In this document: one piece after another, positions 36,229-45,206 of the stretch | How positions within the stretch are numbered: position 1 is the stretch's first letter | Layout of the letters: each line of letters starts with the position of its first letter | Assembly: GCF_003112695.1 (NCBI RefSeq) | Contig: NZ_BFBP01000002.1 | Coordinates: 196,898 to 260,897, forward strand | Origin: Azospira sp. I13 | GTDB lineage: Bacteria > Pseudomonadota > Gammaproteobacteria > Burkholderiales > Rhodocyclaceae | Direction: 5' to 3' | DNA length: 64,000 bases | Program-made: the position numbers and the translations under genes | Notes under the pieces: generated by a model | Database searches by the model: none | What the model was told of the DNA's origin: nothing | What the model saw: only the letters and a program-made list of their open reading frames with translations

Positions 36229-36572
36229 AGCGCTACCCCAACCTGATCCTGCTGGCCCTGGTGGCCCTGCTCTCGGCCCTGCCCCTGTGGCTGGTGGAAC
36301 GCCCGGAAGGCGGGGATATCTTCGGCGGCGCCGACAACCAGGCCCAGGCCCTGATCGGCCAGATCGCCCCGGACTACGCCCCCTGGTTCCAGCCCCTGCT
36401 GGAGCCGGCCAGCGGTGAAATTGCCTCCCTGCTCTTCGCCTTGCAGGCAGCCATGGGGGCCGGCTTCATCGGCTACTACCTGGGCTGCGCCCGCACCCGG
36501 GAAAAGCTGCGCCGGGAGCAGGCCGAAGCTGCCGACCGCAACACCGCGGCCAAGGACACCCGTGCTGATTGA
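36225..36572 (+). CDS. cbiN: CbiN cobalt transport accessory protein
   Basis: A 115-residue protein with two membrane helices (about 6-24 and 66-86) around an extracytoplasmic loop with [17 protein letters not shown], the CbiN pattern. The C-terminal tail is charged and somewhat longer than usual. It supports metal loading of CbiM. Overlaps cbiM by four bases and cbiQ by eleven. Confidence 0.92.
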   Translation: MKRYPNLILLALVALLSALPLWLVERPEGGDIFGGADNQAQALIGQIAPDYAPWFQPLLEPASGEIASLLFALQAAMGAGFIGYYLGCARTREKLRREQAEAADRNTAAKDTRAD

Positions 36573-37320
36573 GCAGTCCGCCTACGCCAATCGCTGGCGC
36601 GGCGTGGCCCCGGCGGCCAAGGGTCTCTTTGCCCTGGGCGGCCTGGTGGCGGCCTTCATCGTCACCCACCGGCCCGCCGCCGGCCTCGGTATCGCCGCCC
36701 TGCTGGCGACCGTCACGCTGGGCGGCGCCCGGGTGGCGCCGGGCCTCTACCTGCGGGTGGCAGCGCCGGCCCTCTTCTTCCTCGCCATCAGTGCCCTCTC
36801 CCTGGCGGTCTCCGTCGCTCCGGAGGCCCAGGGCGGGCTGGGCCTGCATGCCAGCCCTGATGGCCAGGCACTGGCGGCCGGCGTGGCGGGCCGTTCCCTG
36901 GCCGGGCTGGCCGCCCTGCTTTTCCTGGTGCTGACGACGCCCCTCACCGATCTCATTGCCCTGCTGCGCCGCCTGCGCACCCCGGAAGTGCTGCTGGACA
37001 TCATGGTGCTGTGCTACCGCACCCTTTTCGTTTTCAGCGGCGCCGTGCAGGACATGCGCACGGCCCAGGCGGCCCGCCTCGGTTACGGCAGCCGGCGCCA
37101 GACCCTGCGCTCCCTGGGTGGCATGGCTGCCAACCTGACGGTGCAGATCTGGCAACGGGCCCAGGCCCTGCACCTGGCGGCCCTGGCCCGCAACAACGAC
37201 GGCCCCCTGCGATTTCTCACCACGCCCCACCCCCACGCCCGCCGCGACATCGCCCTGGCGGGCAGCGGTGCGACAGCCCTCGTCATGCTGGCCTGGGCAG
37301 CACGGATGGTCACGCCATGA
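36562..37320 (+). CDS. cbiQ: CbiQ transmembrane coupling component
   Basis: A 252-residue membrane protein that couples CbiM to the ATPase. The coupling-helix region includes AARLGYGSRRQTLRSLG, near the ECF-T consensus AxxxRG pair, and ALHLAALARNNDG. The start is probably GTG 36562, overlapping cbiN; an upstream frame exists but lies within cbiN. Its stop overlaps cbiO (ATGA). Confidence 0.9.
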   Translation: MLIEQSAYANRWRGVAPAAKGLFALGGLVAAFIVTHRPAAGLGIAALLATVTLGGARVAPGLYLRVAAPALFFLAISALSLAVSVAPEAQGGLGLHASPDGQALAAGVAGRSLAGLAALLFLVLTTPLTDLIALLRRLRTPEVLLDIMVLCYRTLFVFSGAVQDMRTAQAARLGYGSRRQTLRSLGGMAANLTVQIWQRAQALHLAALARNNDGPLRFLTTPHPHARRDIALAGSGATALVMLAWAARMVTP

Positions 37321-38228
37321 GCGCCGCCCCCGGCACCGCGAACGCGCCCCTGCTGGAGCTGGAGGACGTTTCCTTCCGCTACCCGGATGGCAGCACCGGC
37401 CTCCACGGCTGTTCCCTGGGCATTGCCCGGGGCAGCCGCAACGCCCTCATCGGCGCCAACGGCTCCGGCAAGACCACCCTCTTCCAGCATTGCAACGCCC
37501 TGCTGCGCCCGGCATCCGGCCAGTTGCGCTATGCCGGCGCCCCCCTCGACTACAGCCGCGCCGGCCTGCGCACCCTGCGCAGCAAGGTGGGCATGGTCTT
37601 CCAGAACCCGGACCGCCAGCTCTTCTCCGCCAGCGTGCGGGAGGACGTCTCCTTCGGCCCCCTCAACCTGGGCCTGGACGAGGCCACCGTGGCCGCCCGG
37701 GTGGAGGCCGCCCTGCAGGCCGTGGGCATGGCAGACCTGGCCCACAAGCCGGTGCAGAACCTCAGCTTCGGCCAGAAGAAGCGGGTCTGCATCGCCGGCG
37801 TACTGGCCATGGAGCCGGAACTGCTGGTACTGGACGAACCCATGGCCGGCCTCGACCAGGCCATGCAGGAAGAACTGCTGGCGGTGCTGGAAAGCCTGCA
37901 CCAGCGGGGCATGACCCTGCTGCTAGCCACCCACGACATCAACTTTGCCTATCGCTGGGCCGACCGCATCCACCTCATGGCGGCCGGCCGCTGCACTGCC
38001 AGCTTTGCGGCGCCCCAACTGGCCGCACACGAAGCCCAGCTGGCCGCCCTGGGCCTGCGCCTGCCCGCCGTGATCGGCCTGCAACGCCTACTGCAGCAGC
38101 ACGGGCTGCTGGGCGACACCCGCCACCTCCCCAGCTGCACTGCCCTGCTGACCGAATTGCAGCAAGGGCCGCTGCCGGAAACGCCCCGCCACGCGGCCCC
38201 CCTCGCCAAGACCGCTGAACAGGAATGA
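37317..38228 (+). CDS. cbiO: CbiO cobalt transport ATPase
   Basis: A 303-residue ABC ATPase. Walker A is GANGSGKTT, the Q loop is VFQNPDRQLF (the ECF-type form), the signature is LSFGQKKRV, Walker B is LLVLDEPMAGLD, and the switch histidine is in LLATHDINF. A C-terminal extension of about 70 residues follows the nucleotide-binding domain. It powers cobalt import with CbiM, CbiN and CbiQ. The next gene, cobM, starts 10 bases later. Confidence 0.94.
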   Translation: MSAAPGTANAPLLELEDVSFRYPDGSTGLHGCSLGIARGSRNALIGANGSGKTTLFQHCNALLRPASGQLRYAGAPLDYSRAGLRTLRSKVGMVFQNPDRQLFSASVREDVSFGPLNLGLDEATVAARVEAALQAVGMADLAHKPVQNLSFGQKKRVCIAGVLAMEPELLVLDEPMAGLDQAMQEELLAVLESLHQRGMTLLLATHDINFAYRWADRIHLMAAGRCTASFAAPQLAAHEAQLAALGLRLPAVIGLQRLLQQHGLLGDTRHLPSCTALLTELQQGPLPETPRHAAPLAKTAEQE

Positions 38229-38238
38229 AGGAAACCCC

Positions 38239-39042
38239 ATGACCCAAGCCCCCCTCGGCAAGATCTGGTTCGTCGGCGCCGGCCCTGGCGACCCCGACCT
38301 CATCACCGTCAAGGGCCGCCGCCTGCTGGAGCAGGCCGGCGCCATCCTCTTCGCCGGTTCCCTGGTGGACCAGGCCGCCACCCTCTACGCCCCCGAAGGC
38401 TGCGACATCCGCGACTCCAAGGACATGACCCTGGAGGAGATGACCGCCTGGCTGCTCGACGCCGCCAGCCGCCATGAAACCGTGATCCGCCTGCAGACCG
38501 GCGACCCGGGCCTCTACGGCGCCCTGGTGGAAATGACCCGGCCCCTGGATGCCGCCGGGGTGAGTTGGGCCGTGGTGCCCGGGGTCTCCTCCGCCCTGGC
38601 CTCCGCTGCCGCCGCTGGCGAGACCCTGACCCTGCCGGAAGTGACGCAGACGGTGATTCTCACCCGGGTCGCCGGCCGCACCCCCATGCCTCCCGGCGAA
38701 GAGCTGGAGGCCCTGGCGGCCCACCGCTCCACCCTGTGCATCTTCCTCTCCATCACCCTGTTGCACGAGGTGCAGCGCGCCCTGCTGGCCGCCGGCTGGC
38801 CCGAGGATGCGCCTATCCTGGTGGTGCAGAAGGCCTCCTGGCCCGGGGAGGAAAAGATCGTGCGCGGCACCATTGCGGACATCAAGAAAAAGTGCCAGGC
38901 GGAGAAGATCGCCGCCCAGGCCATGATCATCGCCAGCCCGGCCCTCGGCGCCCGGGACTGGGAAGACATCGCCCGCTCCAAGCTCTACGACCCCAGCTTC
39001 ACCCACCGCTTCCGCAAGGCCAGCGTGGGCGAGGCTTCCTGA
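38239..39042 (+). CDS. cobM: Precorrin-4 / cobalt-precorrin-4 C11-methyltransferase
   Basis: A 267-residue SAM-dependent methyltransferase of the tetrapyrrole family with VGAGPGDPDLITVKG at the N-terminus and LQTGDPGLYGAL and VPGVSSALASAAAAG in the active region, the CobM/CbiF form. It adds the C11 methyl group in corrin ring synthesis. With CbiX, CbiD and CbiG in the same operon it should act on the cobalt-containing (early insertion) intermediate. Confidence 0.93.
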   Translation: MTQAPLGKIWFVGAGPGDPDLITVKGRRLLEQAGAILFAGSLVDQAATLYAPEGCDIRDSKDMTLEEMTAWLLDAASRHETVIRLQTGDPGLYGALVEMTRPLDAAGVSWAVVPGVSSALASAAAAGETLTLPEVTQTVILTRVAGRTPMPPGEELEALAAHRSTLCIFLSITLLHEVQRALLAAGWPEDAPILVVQKASWPGEEKIVRGTIADIKKKCQAEKIAAQAMIIASPALGARDWEDIARSKLYDPSFTHRFRKASVGEAS

Positions 39043-39045
39043 GAA

Positions 39046-40044
39046 ATGACCATGACCTTCAGTGCCCAAGACACCACCCTGCTCCTGGTCGGCCACGGTT
39101 CCCGCAACCGGGACGGCAACAAGGAAATCCTCCATTTCGCCGCCCAGTGGCGGGAGCGCCACCCCGGCTGGCGCATCGAGGTGTGCTTCATCGAGCACGC
39201 CGAGGTGCTGCTGGATGAAGGCCTGAACCGGGCCGCCGGCAACGACGCCAAGCGCGTGGTAGTGATTCCCTTCATTCTCAACGCCGCCGGCCACGTCAAG
39301 ATGGAACTACCCCACGCCGTGGAAGAGGCTCGGGCCCGCCACCCGGGCGTGGAATTCCAGGTGGTGCGCCACCTGGGCATGGGCCGGGAGATTTTCGAGG
39401 TGCTGCAGGGCCAGCTGGACCGGCTGATGAAGCAGCTGGACATGCCCGACCCCTGCACCACCGGCGTCATCCTGCTGGGTCGCGGTTCGTCGGACGCCGG
39501 CGCCAACGGCGAGCTGGCCAAGATGGCCCGCTGGATCTTCGAGGACAACGACCACGAGCTGGTGGACATTGCCTTCACCGGCGTCACCTGGCCCCGGCTG
39601 GAAACCGCCGTGCAGCGCCAGGTCAAGCTGGGCATGACCCAGGTGGCCATCGTTCCGGTCTATCTGTTCACCGGCGTGCTCATGGAGCGCATCAAGGCCC
39701 AGGCCGAGCGCCTGCAGCGCCAGTACCCCCAGGTGGCTTTCGCCCTGGGCACCCACTTCGGTTTCGACAAGGGCATCTTCGAGCTGCTGGACAGCAAGGT
39801 GGGCGGCGATGCGCTGCCCGAAGGCAGCCTGCTGGAATGCGACGGCTGCAAATACCGCCTGGCCGCCGAGGACGAGCATCTGCACGACCACAGCCACACC
39901 ACCACCCACGACCATGACCACGCCCATCCCCCCCCTGCCCAAGGCACCTGCGGCCATGGACATGGGCATAAACATGATCACGATCATGGTCATGGGCACT
40001 GCCATGGCCACAATCATTCCCACGATCACCACTCCCACGGGTAA
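39046..40044 (+). CDS. cbiX: CbiX sirohydrochlorin cobaltochelatase with His-rich tail
   Basis: A 332-residue protein of the long CbiX class. The N-terminal half carries the catalytic histidine in LLVGHGSRNRDGN (H17). The second half repeats the fold, but its matching motif reads LLGRGSSDAG, with Arg in place of His. The last 57 or so residues hold about 23 histidines, mostly as HxH repeats, a metal-binding tail that may store cobalt or nickel for insertion. It inserts Co(II) into sirohydrochlorin, setting the anaerobic route. It lies three bases from both neighbours. Confidence 0.93.
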   Translation: MTMTFSAQDTTLLLVGHGSRNRDGNKEILHFAAQWRERHPGWRIEVCFIEHAEVLLDEGLNRAAGNDAKRVVVIPFILNAAGHVKMELPHAVEEARARHPGVEFQVVRHLGMGREIFEVLQGQLDRLMKQLDMPDPCTTGVILLGRGSSDAGANGELAKMARWIFEDNDHELVDIAFTGVTWPRLETAVQRQVKLGMTQVAIVPVYLFTGVLMERIKAQAERLQRQYPQVAFALGTHFGFDKGIFELLDSKVGGDALPEGSLLECDGCKYRLAAEDEHLHDHSHTTTHDHDHAHPPPAQGTCGHGHGHKHDHDHGHGHCHGHNHSHDHHSHG

Positions 40045-40047
40045 GCC

Positions 40048-40731
40048 ATGAACCAGCACAGCAACGTCGTCACCGAACAGCTCACCGCCGCCGGCCGTGC
40101 CATCGAGCACGATTCCTTCGCCATCATCGACGCCGAAGCCGGCCCCCACGCCTACACCGAGGAGCAATGGCCCCTGGTGCGGCGCATGATCCACGCCAAC
40201 GCCGACTTCGAATTCAACGGCCTCACCGCCTTCCACCCGGAGGCCATGCAGGCCGGCTTCCAGGCCGTACTGAAGGGCGGCACGCCTATCGTCGCCGATG
40301 TGGAAATGATCTGCGTCGGCCTCTCCAAGCCGCGCCTGAAGCACTTCGGCCTCACCACCCACCACTACATTTCCGACGCGGACGTGATCGCCGAGGCCCA
40401 GGCCCAGGACACCACCCGGGCCGTGCAGTCCATGCGCAAGGCCCAGCGGGAAGGCAAGCTGGACGGCGCCATCGTCGGCATCGGCAACGCTCCCACGGCC
40501 CTCATCGAACTGATTCGCCTGATCAGGGAAGAAGGCGTGCGTCCCGCCCTGGTCATCGGCATGCCCGTGGGCTTCGTCTCCGCCGCTGAATCCAAGGACC
40601 TGCTGATGACCGTCACCGAGGTGCCCTGGGTCGCCATCAAGGGCCGCAAGGGCGGCTCCACCCTGGTGGTAGCGGCCATCCACGCCCTGCTTTCCCTGGC
40701 CGAAGCCGAGCAGAAAAAGGCCGCAGCGTGA
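40048..40731 (+). CDS. cobH: Precorrin-8X / cobalt-precorrin-8 methylmutase
   Basis: A 227-residue CobH/CbiC protein. It carries the family features RRMIHANADFEFNGL near residue 50 (with the conserved histidine), IVADVEMICVGL and the late IGMPVGFVSAAESKDLL. It moves a methyl group from C11 to C12 to give (hydrogeno)cobyrinic acid. Three bases separate it from cbiX and seven from cbiD. Confidence 0.93.
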   Translation: MNQHSNVVTEQLTAAGRAIEHDSFAIIDAEAGPHAYTEEQWPLVRRMIHANADFEFNGLTAFHPEAMQAGFQAVLKGGTPIVADVEMICVGLSKPRLKHFGLTTHHYISDADVIAEAQAQDTTRAVQSMRKAQREGKLDGAIVGIGNAPTALIELIRLIREEGVRPALVIGMPVGFVSAAESKDLLMTVTEVPWVAIKGRKGGSTLVVAAIHALLSLAEAEQKKAAA

Positions 40732-40738
40732 GCCTGGC

Positions 40739-41890
40739 ATGAGCACGGATTCACCCAAGGCAGAGAAGGTCCGCAAGGGCACGGCCAAGCGGGAGCGGGG
40801 CAACCGCACCGGCTTCACCACCGGCGCCAACTCGGCGGCGGCGGCAGTGGCCGCCACCCTGGGCCTGGTCCAGGGCCGGGTGCCGGAGAAGATCGTCTGC
40901 CGCCTGCCCAACGGCAACGAGCAGGAGTTCGCCATCAACAACGGTGCCGTGGACGGCGACCATGCCCACGCCGTCAGCATCAAGGACGCCGGCGACGATC
41001 CGGACGCCACCCACGGCGCCCACATGACCGCCGACGTGGTGCGCATTGCCGACGGCCAGGGCAAGGTCATCCTCAAGGGCGGACCCGGCGTCGGCATCGT
41101 GACCAAGGAAGGCCTGGGCCTGGAAGTGGGCGGCCCGGCCATCAACCCGGTGCCCCGGCGCAACATCAGCGACAACGTGGCCCGGGCCGGCGCCCCCATT
41201 CTCGAAGCCGGCGACAGCCTGGAAGTGACCATCTCCGTACCCGGCGGCGAGGAGATGGCGAAGAAGACCCTCAATGCCCGCCTGGGCATTCTGGGCGGCA
41301 TCTCCATCCTCGGCACCACCGGCATCGTCCGCCCCTATTCCACCGCCGCCTTCCGCGCCAGTGTGGTCCAGGCGGTGGACGTGGCGGCGCGTCAGGGCCA
41401 GACCAGCGTGGTGTTCACCACCGGCGGCCGCACCGAAAAGTTCGCCATGAAGCAGCTGCCCCAGCTGGAGGAATCCTGCTTCGTGCAGATGGGCGACTTC
41501 GTCAAAGCCGCCTTCCAGAGCGCCATCAAGCGCCAGATGCAGCACGTCTACATCGGGGCCATGGTGGGCAAGCTGACCAAGATGGGCCAGGGCCTGGCCG
41601 TGACCCACGCCTGGAAGCAGGAGATCGACCGGGACCTGCTGGCCGCCTGCGCCACCGAAGTGGGCGCCCCCGCCGATCTGGTGGAGGAAATCCGCAACGC
41701 CGAGACGGCCCGCTTCGCCGCCGAGCGACTGGCCCTGCTGGGCCTCACCGTGCCCTTCCACCGGGCCCTGGCCATCCACGCCATGCAGAGCCTGCGGGCC
41801 TGCCACCCGGGTCCCTACCAACTCACCGTGCTGGTCTGCGATTTCGAAGGCCAGTTCATCTGCCGCGTCGAAGAGGGCGAAAGTGTCTAA
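40739..41890 (+). CDS. cbiD: CbiD cobalt-precorrin-5B C1-methyltransferase
   Basis: A 383-residue protein with the CbiD N-terminal signature GFTTGANSAAAAVAATLG, the glycine-rich KGGPGVGIVTKEGLGLEVGGPA block and PYSTAAFRASVVQAVDVAA. CbiD belongs to the oxygen-independent pathway, which supports early cobalt insertion here. Its stop overlaps the GTG start of cobL by eight bases. Confidence 0.93.
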   Translation: MSTDSPKAEKVRKGTAKRERGNRTGFTTGANSAAAAVAATLGLVQGRVPEKIVCRLPNGNEQEFAINNGAVDGDHAHAVSIKDAGDDPDATHGAHMTADVVRIADGQGKVILKGGPGVGIVTKEGLGLEVGGPAINPVPRRNISDNVARAGAPILEAGDSLEVTISVPGGEEMAKKTLNARLGILGGISILGTTGIVRPYSTAAFRASVVQAVDVAARQGQTSVVFTTGGRTEKFAMKQLPQLEESCFVQMGDFVKAAFQSAIKRQMQHVYIGAMVGKLTKMGQGLAVTHAWKQEIDRDLLAACATEVGAPADLVEEIRNAETARFAAERLALLGLTVPFHRALAIHAMQSLRACHPGPYQLTVLVCDFEGQFICRVEEGESV

Positions 41891-43163
41891 ACAAGCGTAC
41901 TGCACCGTCCTTGGCATCCTGGACGACGGCTGGGCCGGCCTGCCCGATTCTTCCCGCCACGGCCTGCAATCTGCCGGCCTTATCGTCGGCGCCGGCCGCA
42001 CCCTGGCCCTGGTGCAAGCCCACCTGCCCGCCAGCGCCTCCCTGAAGGACATGGACGGCAAGCTGGGCCAGGTGCCCGGCTGGATTCAACAAGCAGCCAC
42101 TGACGGCCTGCACACTGTCGTGCTGGCCACCGGCGACCCCCTCTGCCACGGCATGGCCAGCTATCTGGTGGGCAAGCTGGGAGCCGACGCGGTCACCGTG
42201 CTGCCCGCCCCCTCCACCCTGCAACTGGCTTTCGCCCGCTTCCAGCGGCCCTGGCAGGACTACCGCATCTCCACCTGCCACACCGCCGATGCGGGCGAAT
42301 GGCAGTTCGGCACCACGCCGGAGAACGGCCTCTACAAGCTGATCCGCGCCATCGCCGAATACCCCAAGGTGGCCGCCTTCACCGGCCCGGACAACAACCC
42401 GGCCCGCCTGGCCCGGGCGCTGCTGGCCGCGGGCTATGGCGAGGAGGTCCGCCTCTCGGTGGCCGCCAAGCTGGCCCTGCCGGAGGAACAGCTGTTCCCC
42501 GACCTATCCCTGGAACAGGCCGCCGCCATGACTTTCCCCGACCCCAATGTGGTGCTGGTGGAACGCCAGGTGGCTGCCCCCCGCGCCATCTTCGGTTTCG
42601 ACGACCTGGACTTCGTCCAGCGTCAGCCCGAGAAGGGCCTCATCACCAAGCTGGAAGCCCGGGCTTTATCCCTGGCCAAGCTGGGCTTGAAGCCCGACAG
42701 CGTGGTGTGGGACATCGGCGCCGGTTCCGGCTCCGTCGGCCTGGAGGCCAGCCGCCTGTGCCGCCACGGCCACGTCTATGCCATCGAAAAGAACGAGGGC
42801 GATGCCGCCAACGCGAAAGAAAATGCCCTGCGTTTCCAGGCCACCAATTACACCCTGCGCCACGGCAAGGCACCGGAAGGGCTGGAGACCTGGCCCGACC
42901 CGGATGCAGTGTTCGTCGGCGGTTCCGGCGGCGAACTGGCGGCCCTCATCGACCTGATCCTGGGTCGCCTCAAGCCCCATGGCCGTCTGGTGATGAACTT
43001 CGTCACTCTGGAAAACCTGGCCACCGCCACTACGGCTTTGGCAGCCTCCGGAGCAACTTGGGACGTCACCCAGCTCCAGGCCAGCCGCAGCCAGCCCATC
43101 CTGGACATGCACCGCATGGCCGCCCAGAACCCGATCTGGATCGTCACCGCAAAGAAGAGCTAA
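41883..43163 (+). CDS. cobL: CobL/CbiET precorrin-6Y C5,15-methyltransferase (decarboxylating)
   Basis: A 426-residue fusion. The first half (about 1-205) is the CbiE methyltransferase domain (GAGRTLALV, LATGDPLCHGMAS). The second half (about 215-426) is the CbiT domain with the SAM site VWDIGAGSGSVGLEA. Together they add methyl groups at C5 and C15 and remove the C12 acetate carboxyl. The start is GTG, overlapping cbiD. Confidence 0.93.
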   Translation: MSKQAYCTVLGILDDGWAGLPDSSRHGLQSAGLIVGAGRTLALVQAHLPASASLKDMDGKLGQVPGWIQQAATDGLHTVVLATGDPLCHGMASYLVGKLGADAVTVLPAPSTLQLAFARFQRPWQDYRISTCHTADAGEWQFGTTPENGLYKLIRAIAEYPKVAAFTGPDNNPARLARALLAAGYGEEVRLSVAAKLALPEEQLFPDLSLEQAAAMTFPDPNVVLVERQVAAPRAIFGFDDLDFVQRQPEKGLITKLEARALSLAKLGLKPDSVVWDIGAGSGSVGLEASRLCRHGHVYAIEKNEGDAANAKENALRFQATNYTLRHGKAPEGLETWPDPDAVFVGGSGGELAALIDLILGRLKPHGRLVMNFVTLENLATATTALAASGATWDVTQLQASRSQPILDMHRMAAQNPIWIVTAKKS

Positions 43164-43166
43164 ACC

Positions 43167-43946
43167 ATGACCGACAAAAAATACGGCCGCCTCATCGGCG
43201 CCTCCCTGGGTCCCGGCGACCCCGACCTCATCACTCGCCGCGCCTGGGCCGTGCTCAACGGTAATGCCCGCTGGCTCTACCCGGTGAAGAAGGCCGAGGA
43301 AAGCTCCTACGCCCTCTCCATCGTCACCCGGGGCGGCCTGGACGTGCCCGCCGACGCCGAGGAACTGGTGTTCCCCATGACCCGGGATGCCGAGATCCTG
43401 ACCAAGGCCTGGGCCCGGGCCGCCGCCCGTACCGTGGAACTGCTGGGCGAAGGCCGGGACCTGGTGTTCCTGGTGGAAGGCGATGCCTCCACCTTCGCCA
43501 CCTTCGGCCACCTGGCCCGGGTGGTGCGGGAGCTGGTGCCGGAAGTTGAGGTGGAAACCATCCCCGGCGTCTCCTCCTTTGCCGCCGCCGCTGCCACCAC
43601 CGGCACCACCCTGGCCGAGGAAGACGAGACCCTGGCGGTGATCCCCGCCGCCTACGGCGTGGAGGTCATCGACCACCTGCTGGACGAGTTCGACACCCTG
43701 GTGCTGCTCAAGGTGAAGCCCCTGGTGGATGAGGTGCTGGAGCTGCTGGAACGGCGCGAGCTGCTGTCCACCAGCTGCTTCATCGAGAAGGTGGGTTCCC
43801 CCGACGAGCGCATCGTGCGCGACGTGGCCTCCCTCAAGGGCGAGAAGGTGAATTACCTCTCCCTCATGCTGGTGCAGAACCCCAAGCGCCAGCGCGGCGA
43901 ACTGCGCCGGGGCTGCCGCAAGCGCAAGGAAGCGGTCAGTGCCTGA
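43167..43946 (+). CDS. cobI: Precorrin-2 / cobalt-factor II C20-methyltransferase
   Basis: A 259-residue tetrapyrrole methyltransferase with GASLGPGDPDLITRRAWAVL, FLVEGDASTFATF and TIPGVSSFAAAAATTG, the CobI/CbiL form (the acidic EGD and the STFATF block are specific to this step). The C-terminus is basic (QRGELRRGCRKRKEA). Its end overlaps the GTG start of the following acetyltransferase gene by eight bases. Confidence 0.93.
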   Translation: MTDKKYGRLIGASLGPGDPDLITRRAWAVLNGNARWLYPVKKAEESSYALSIVTRGGLDVPADAEELVFPMTRDAEILTKAWARAAARTVELLGEGRDLVFLVEGDASTFATFGHLARVVRELVPEVEVETIPGVSSFAAAAATTGTTLAEEDETLAVIPAAYGVEVIDHLLDEFDTLVLLKVKPLVDEVLELLERRELLSTSCFIEKVGSPDERIVRDVASLKGEKVNYLSLMLVQNPKRQRGELRRGCRKRKEAVSA

Positions 43947-44418
43947 ACTGATCCGTCCTGCCACGCCGGCGGATAGTGAGGCCATTGCTGCCCTCATCGG
44001 CAGCCTGACCCATTACTTCGTCGCCGATGGCAGCGCCCCGGCGGCCCAGCCCTTCCTCGCCACCTTCAGTCCGGCTGCCATTGCCGGCCTGCTCTGCGAT
44101 GGGGACTACCTCTACCTGTGCGCCGAGGAGCAGGGCCAGCTGCTCGGCGTTGTGACGCTACACCGGCCGGCCCACCTGCATCACCTGTTCGTCGCCCCCG
44201 CCGCCCATGGCCGGGGCATCGCCCGCCAGTTGTGGCAGGCCCTGGAATCCCACCTCGATCCGGCTATGCCGGGGACGGTCAATTCCTCCGAATACGCAGT
44301 ACCGGTCTATCAACGCCTGGGCTTTACGCCCACCGCCGAAGCTCAGCAGCGCAACGGCGTGCGTTATGTGCCGATGCAACACCCGCCTTTCCCCAACCCG
44401 GCAGCAACTTCACAATAA
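43939..44418 (+). CDS. GNAT-family N-acetyltransferase inside the cobalamin operon
   Basis: A 159-residue GNAT protein with the acetyl-CoA motif LHHLFVAPAAHGRGIARQLW (the R/QxxGxG/A loop is HGRGIA) and a late NSSEYAVPVYQRLGF strand. The GTG start overlaps the end of cobI by eight bases and the stop is two bases from cbiG, so it is fully inside the operon. No acetyltransferase step is known in corrin ring synthesis; it may act on a side product or be a passenger. Substrate unknown. Confidence 0.85.
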   Translation: MPELIRPATPADSEAIAALIGSLTHYFVADGSAPAAQPFLATFSPAAIAGLLCDGDYLYLCAEEQGQLLGVVTLHRPAHLHHLFVAPAAHGRGIARQLWQALESHLDPAMPGTVNSSEYAVPVYQRLGFTPTAEAQQRNGVRYVPMQHPPFPNPAATSQ

Positions 44419-44420
44419 AA

Positions 44421-45206
44421 ATGACCCAACACCTCCCCTTCCCCAACGAGAGAATCGCCGTCGTCTCCATCACCCGCCACGGCATCGCCCTGGCGGGCAA
44501 GGTGGTGGCGGCCCTGCCCGGCGCCCGCCTGTTCGCCCCGGAGAAATTCCGGGCCGAGGCGGAAGCTGCAGTTGCCAACACTCCTGGCGCAGCAACCACC
44601 TACAGCGGCAAGACCGGCGACCAGATTCCCGCCCTCTTCGCCAACTTCGACGGCATCGTTGCCATCGTTTCCCTGGGCGCCCTGGTGCGCCTCATCGCCC
44701 CCCACCTCAAGGACAAGGAACAGGACCCGGGGGTGGTGGTGATCGACGAGGCCGGGCGCTTTGCCATTCCCATGCTCTCCGGCCACCTGGGCGGCGCCAA
44801 CGCCCTGGCCGGCACGCTGGCGGCCAGCCTGGGCGCCACCCCGGTACTCACCACCGCCTCCGATTCCCGCCAGACCCTGGGCGTGGACCTGCTGGGCCGG
44901 GAGCTGGGCTGGACCTTCGAGGCCACCCACGACGAAGTGGTGAAGGCCAGCGCCGCCGTGGTGAACGACGAACCCGTGGCCCTGGTGCAGGAAGCCGGCA
45001 GCCCCGACTGGTGGCCGCGCCACGCCAACGGCCGCAGCGGCCCGGTGCCCGCCAACATCAAGCAGTTCAGCCGCCTGGAAGACGTGGACCTGCAGGCCTT
45101 CGCCGCCGTACTGTGGATCAGCCACCGTCCCCTGCCGCCGGAACTGGCGCCCCGCCTGGCAGGCCGCCTGGTCACCTACCGGCCGCCCGTGGAGCTAGGC
45201 GCTTGA
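44421..45206 (+). CDS. cbiG: CbiG, N-terminal and middle domains only
   Basis: A 261-residue protein corresponding to the first two CbiG domains: VVSITRHGIALAGKV at the N-terminus and GIVAIVSLGALVRLIAPHL with VVVIDEAGRFAIPMLSGHLG, the lactone-opening part that releases acetaldehyde from cobalt-precorrin-5A. The C-terminal domain found in many CbiG proteins is missing here and is encoded separately by the next gene, whose TTG start overlaps this gene's stop (TTGA). The ATG at 44421 is two bases after the acetyltransferase stop. Confidence 0.9.
   Translation: MTQHLPFPNERIAVVSITRHGIALAGKVVAALPGARLFAPEKFRAEAEAAVANTPGAATTYSGKTGDQIPALFANFDGIVAIVSLGALVRLIAPHLKDKEQDPGVVVIDEAGRFAIPMLSGHLGGANALAGTLAASLGATPVLTTASDSRQTLGVDLLGRELGWTFEATHDEVVKASAAVVNDEPVALVQEAGSPDWWPRHANGRSGPVPANIKQFSRLEDVDLQAFAAVLWISHRPLPPELAPRLAGRLVTYRPPVELGA

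Noticed and set aside
39307-41325. Minus-strand 672-codon frame across cbiX, cobH and cbiD
   Set aside because: It crosses three well-supported plus-strand genes and is low-complexity.
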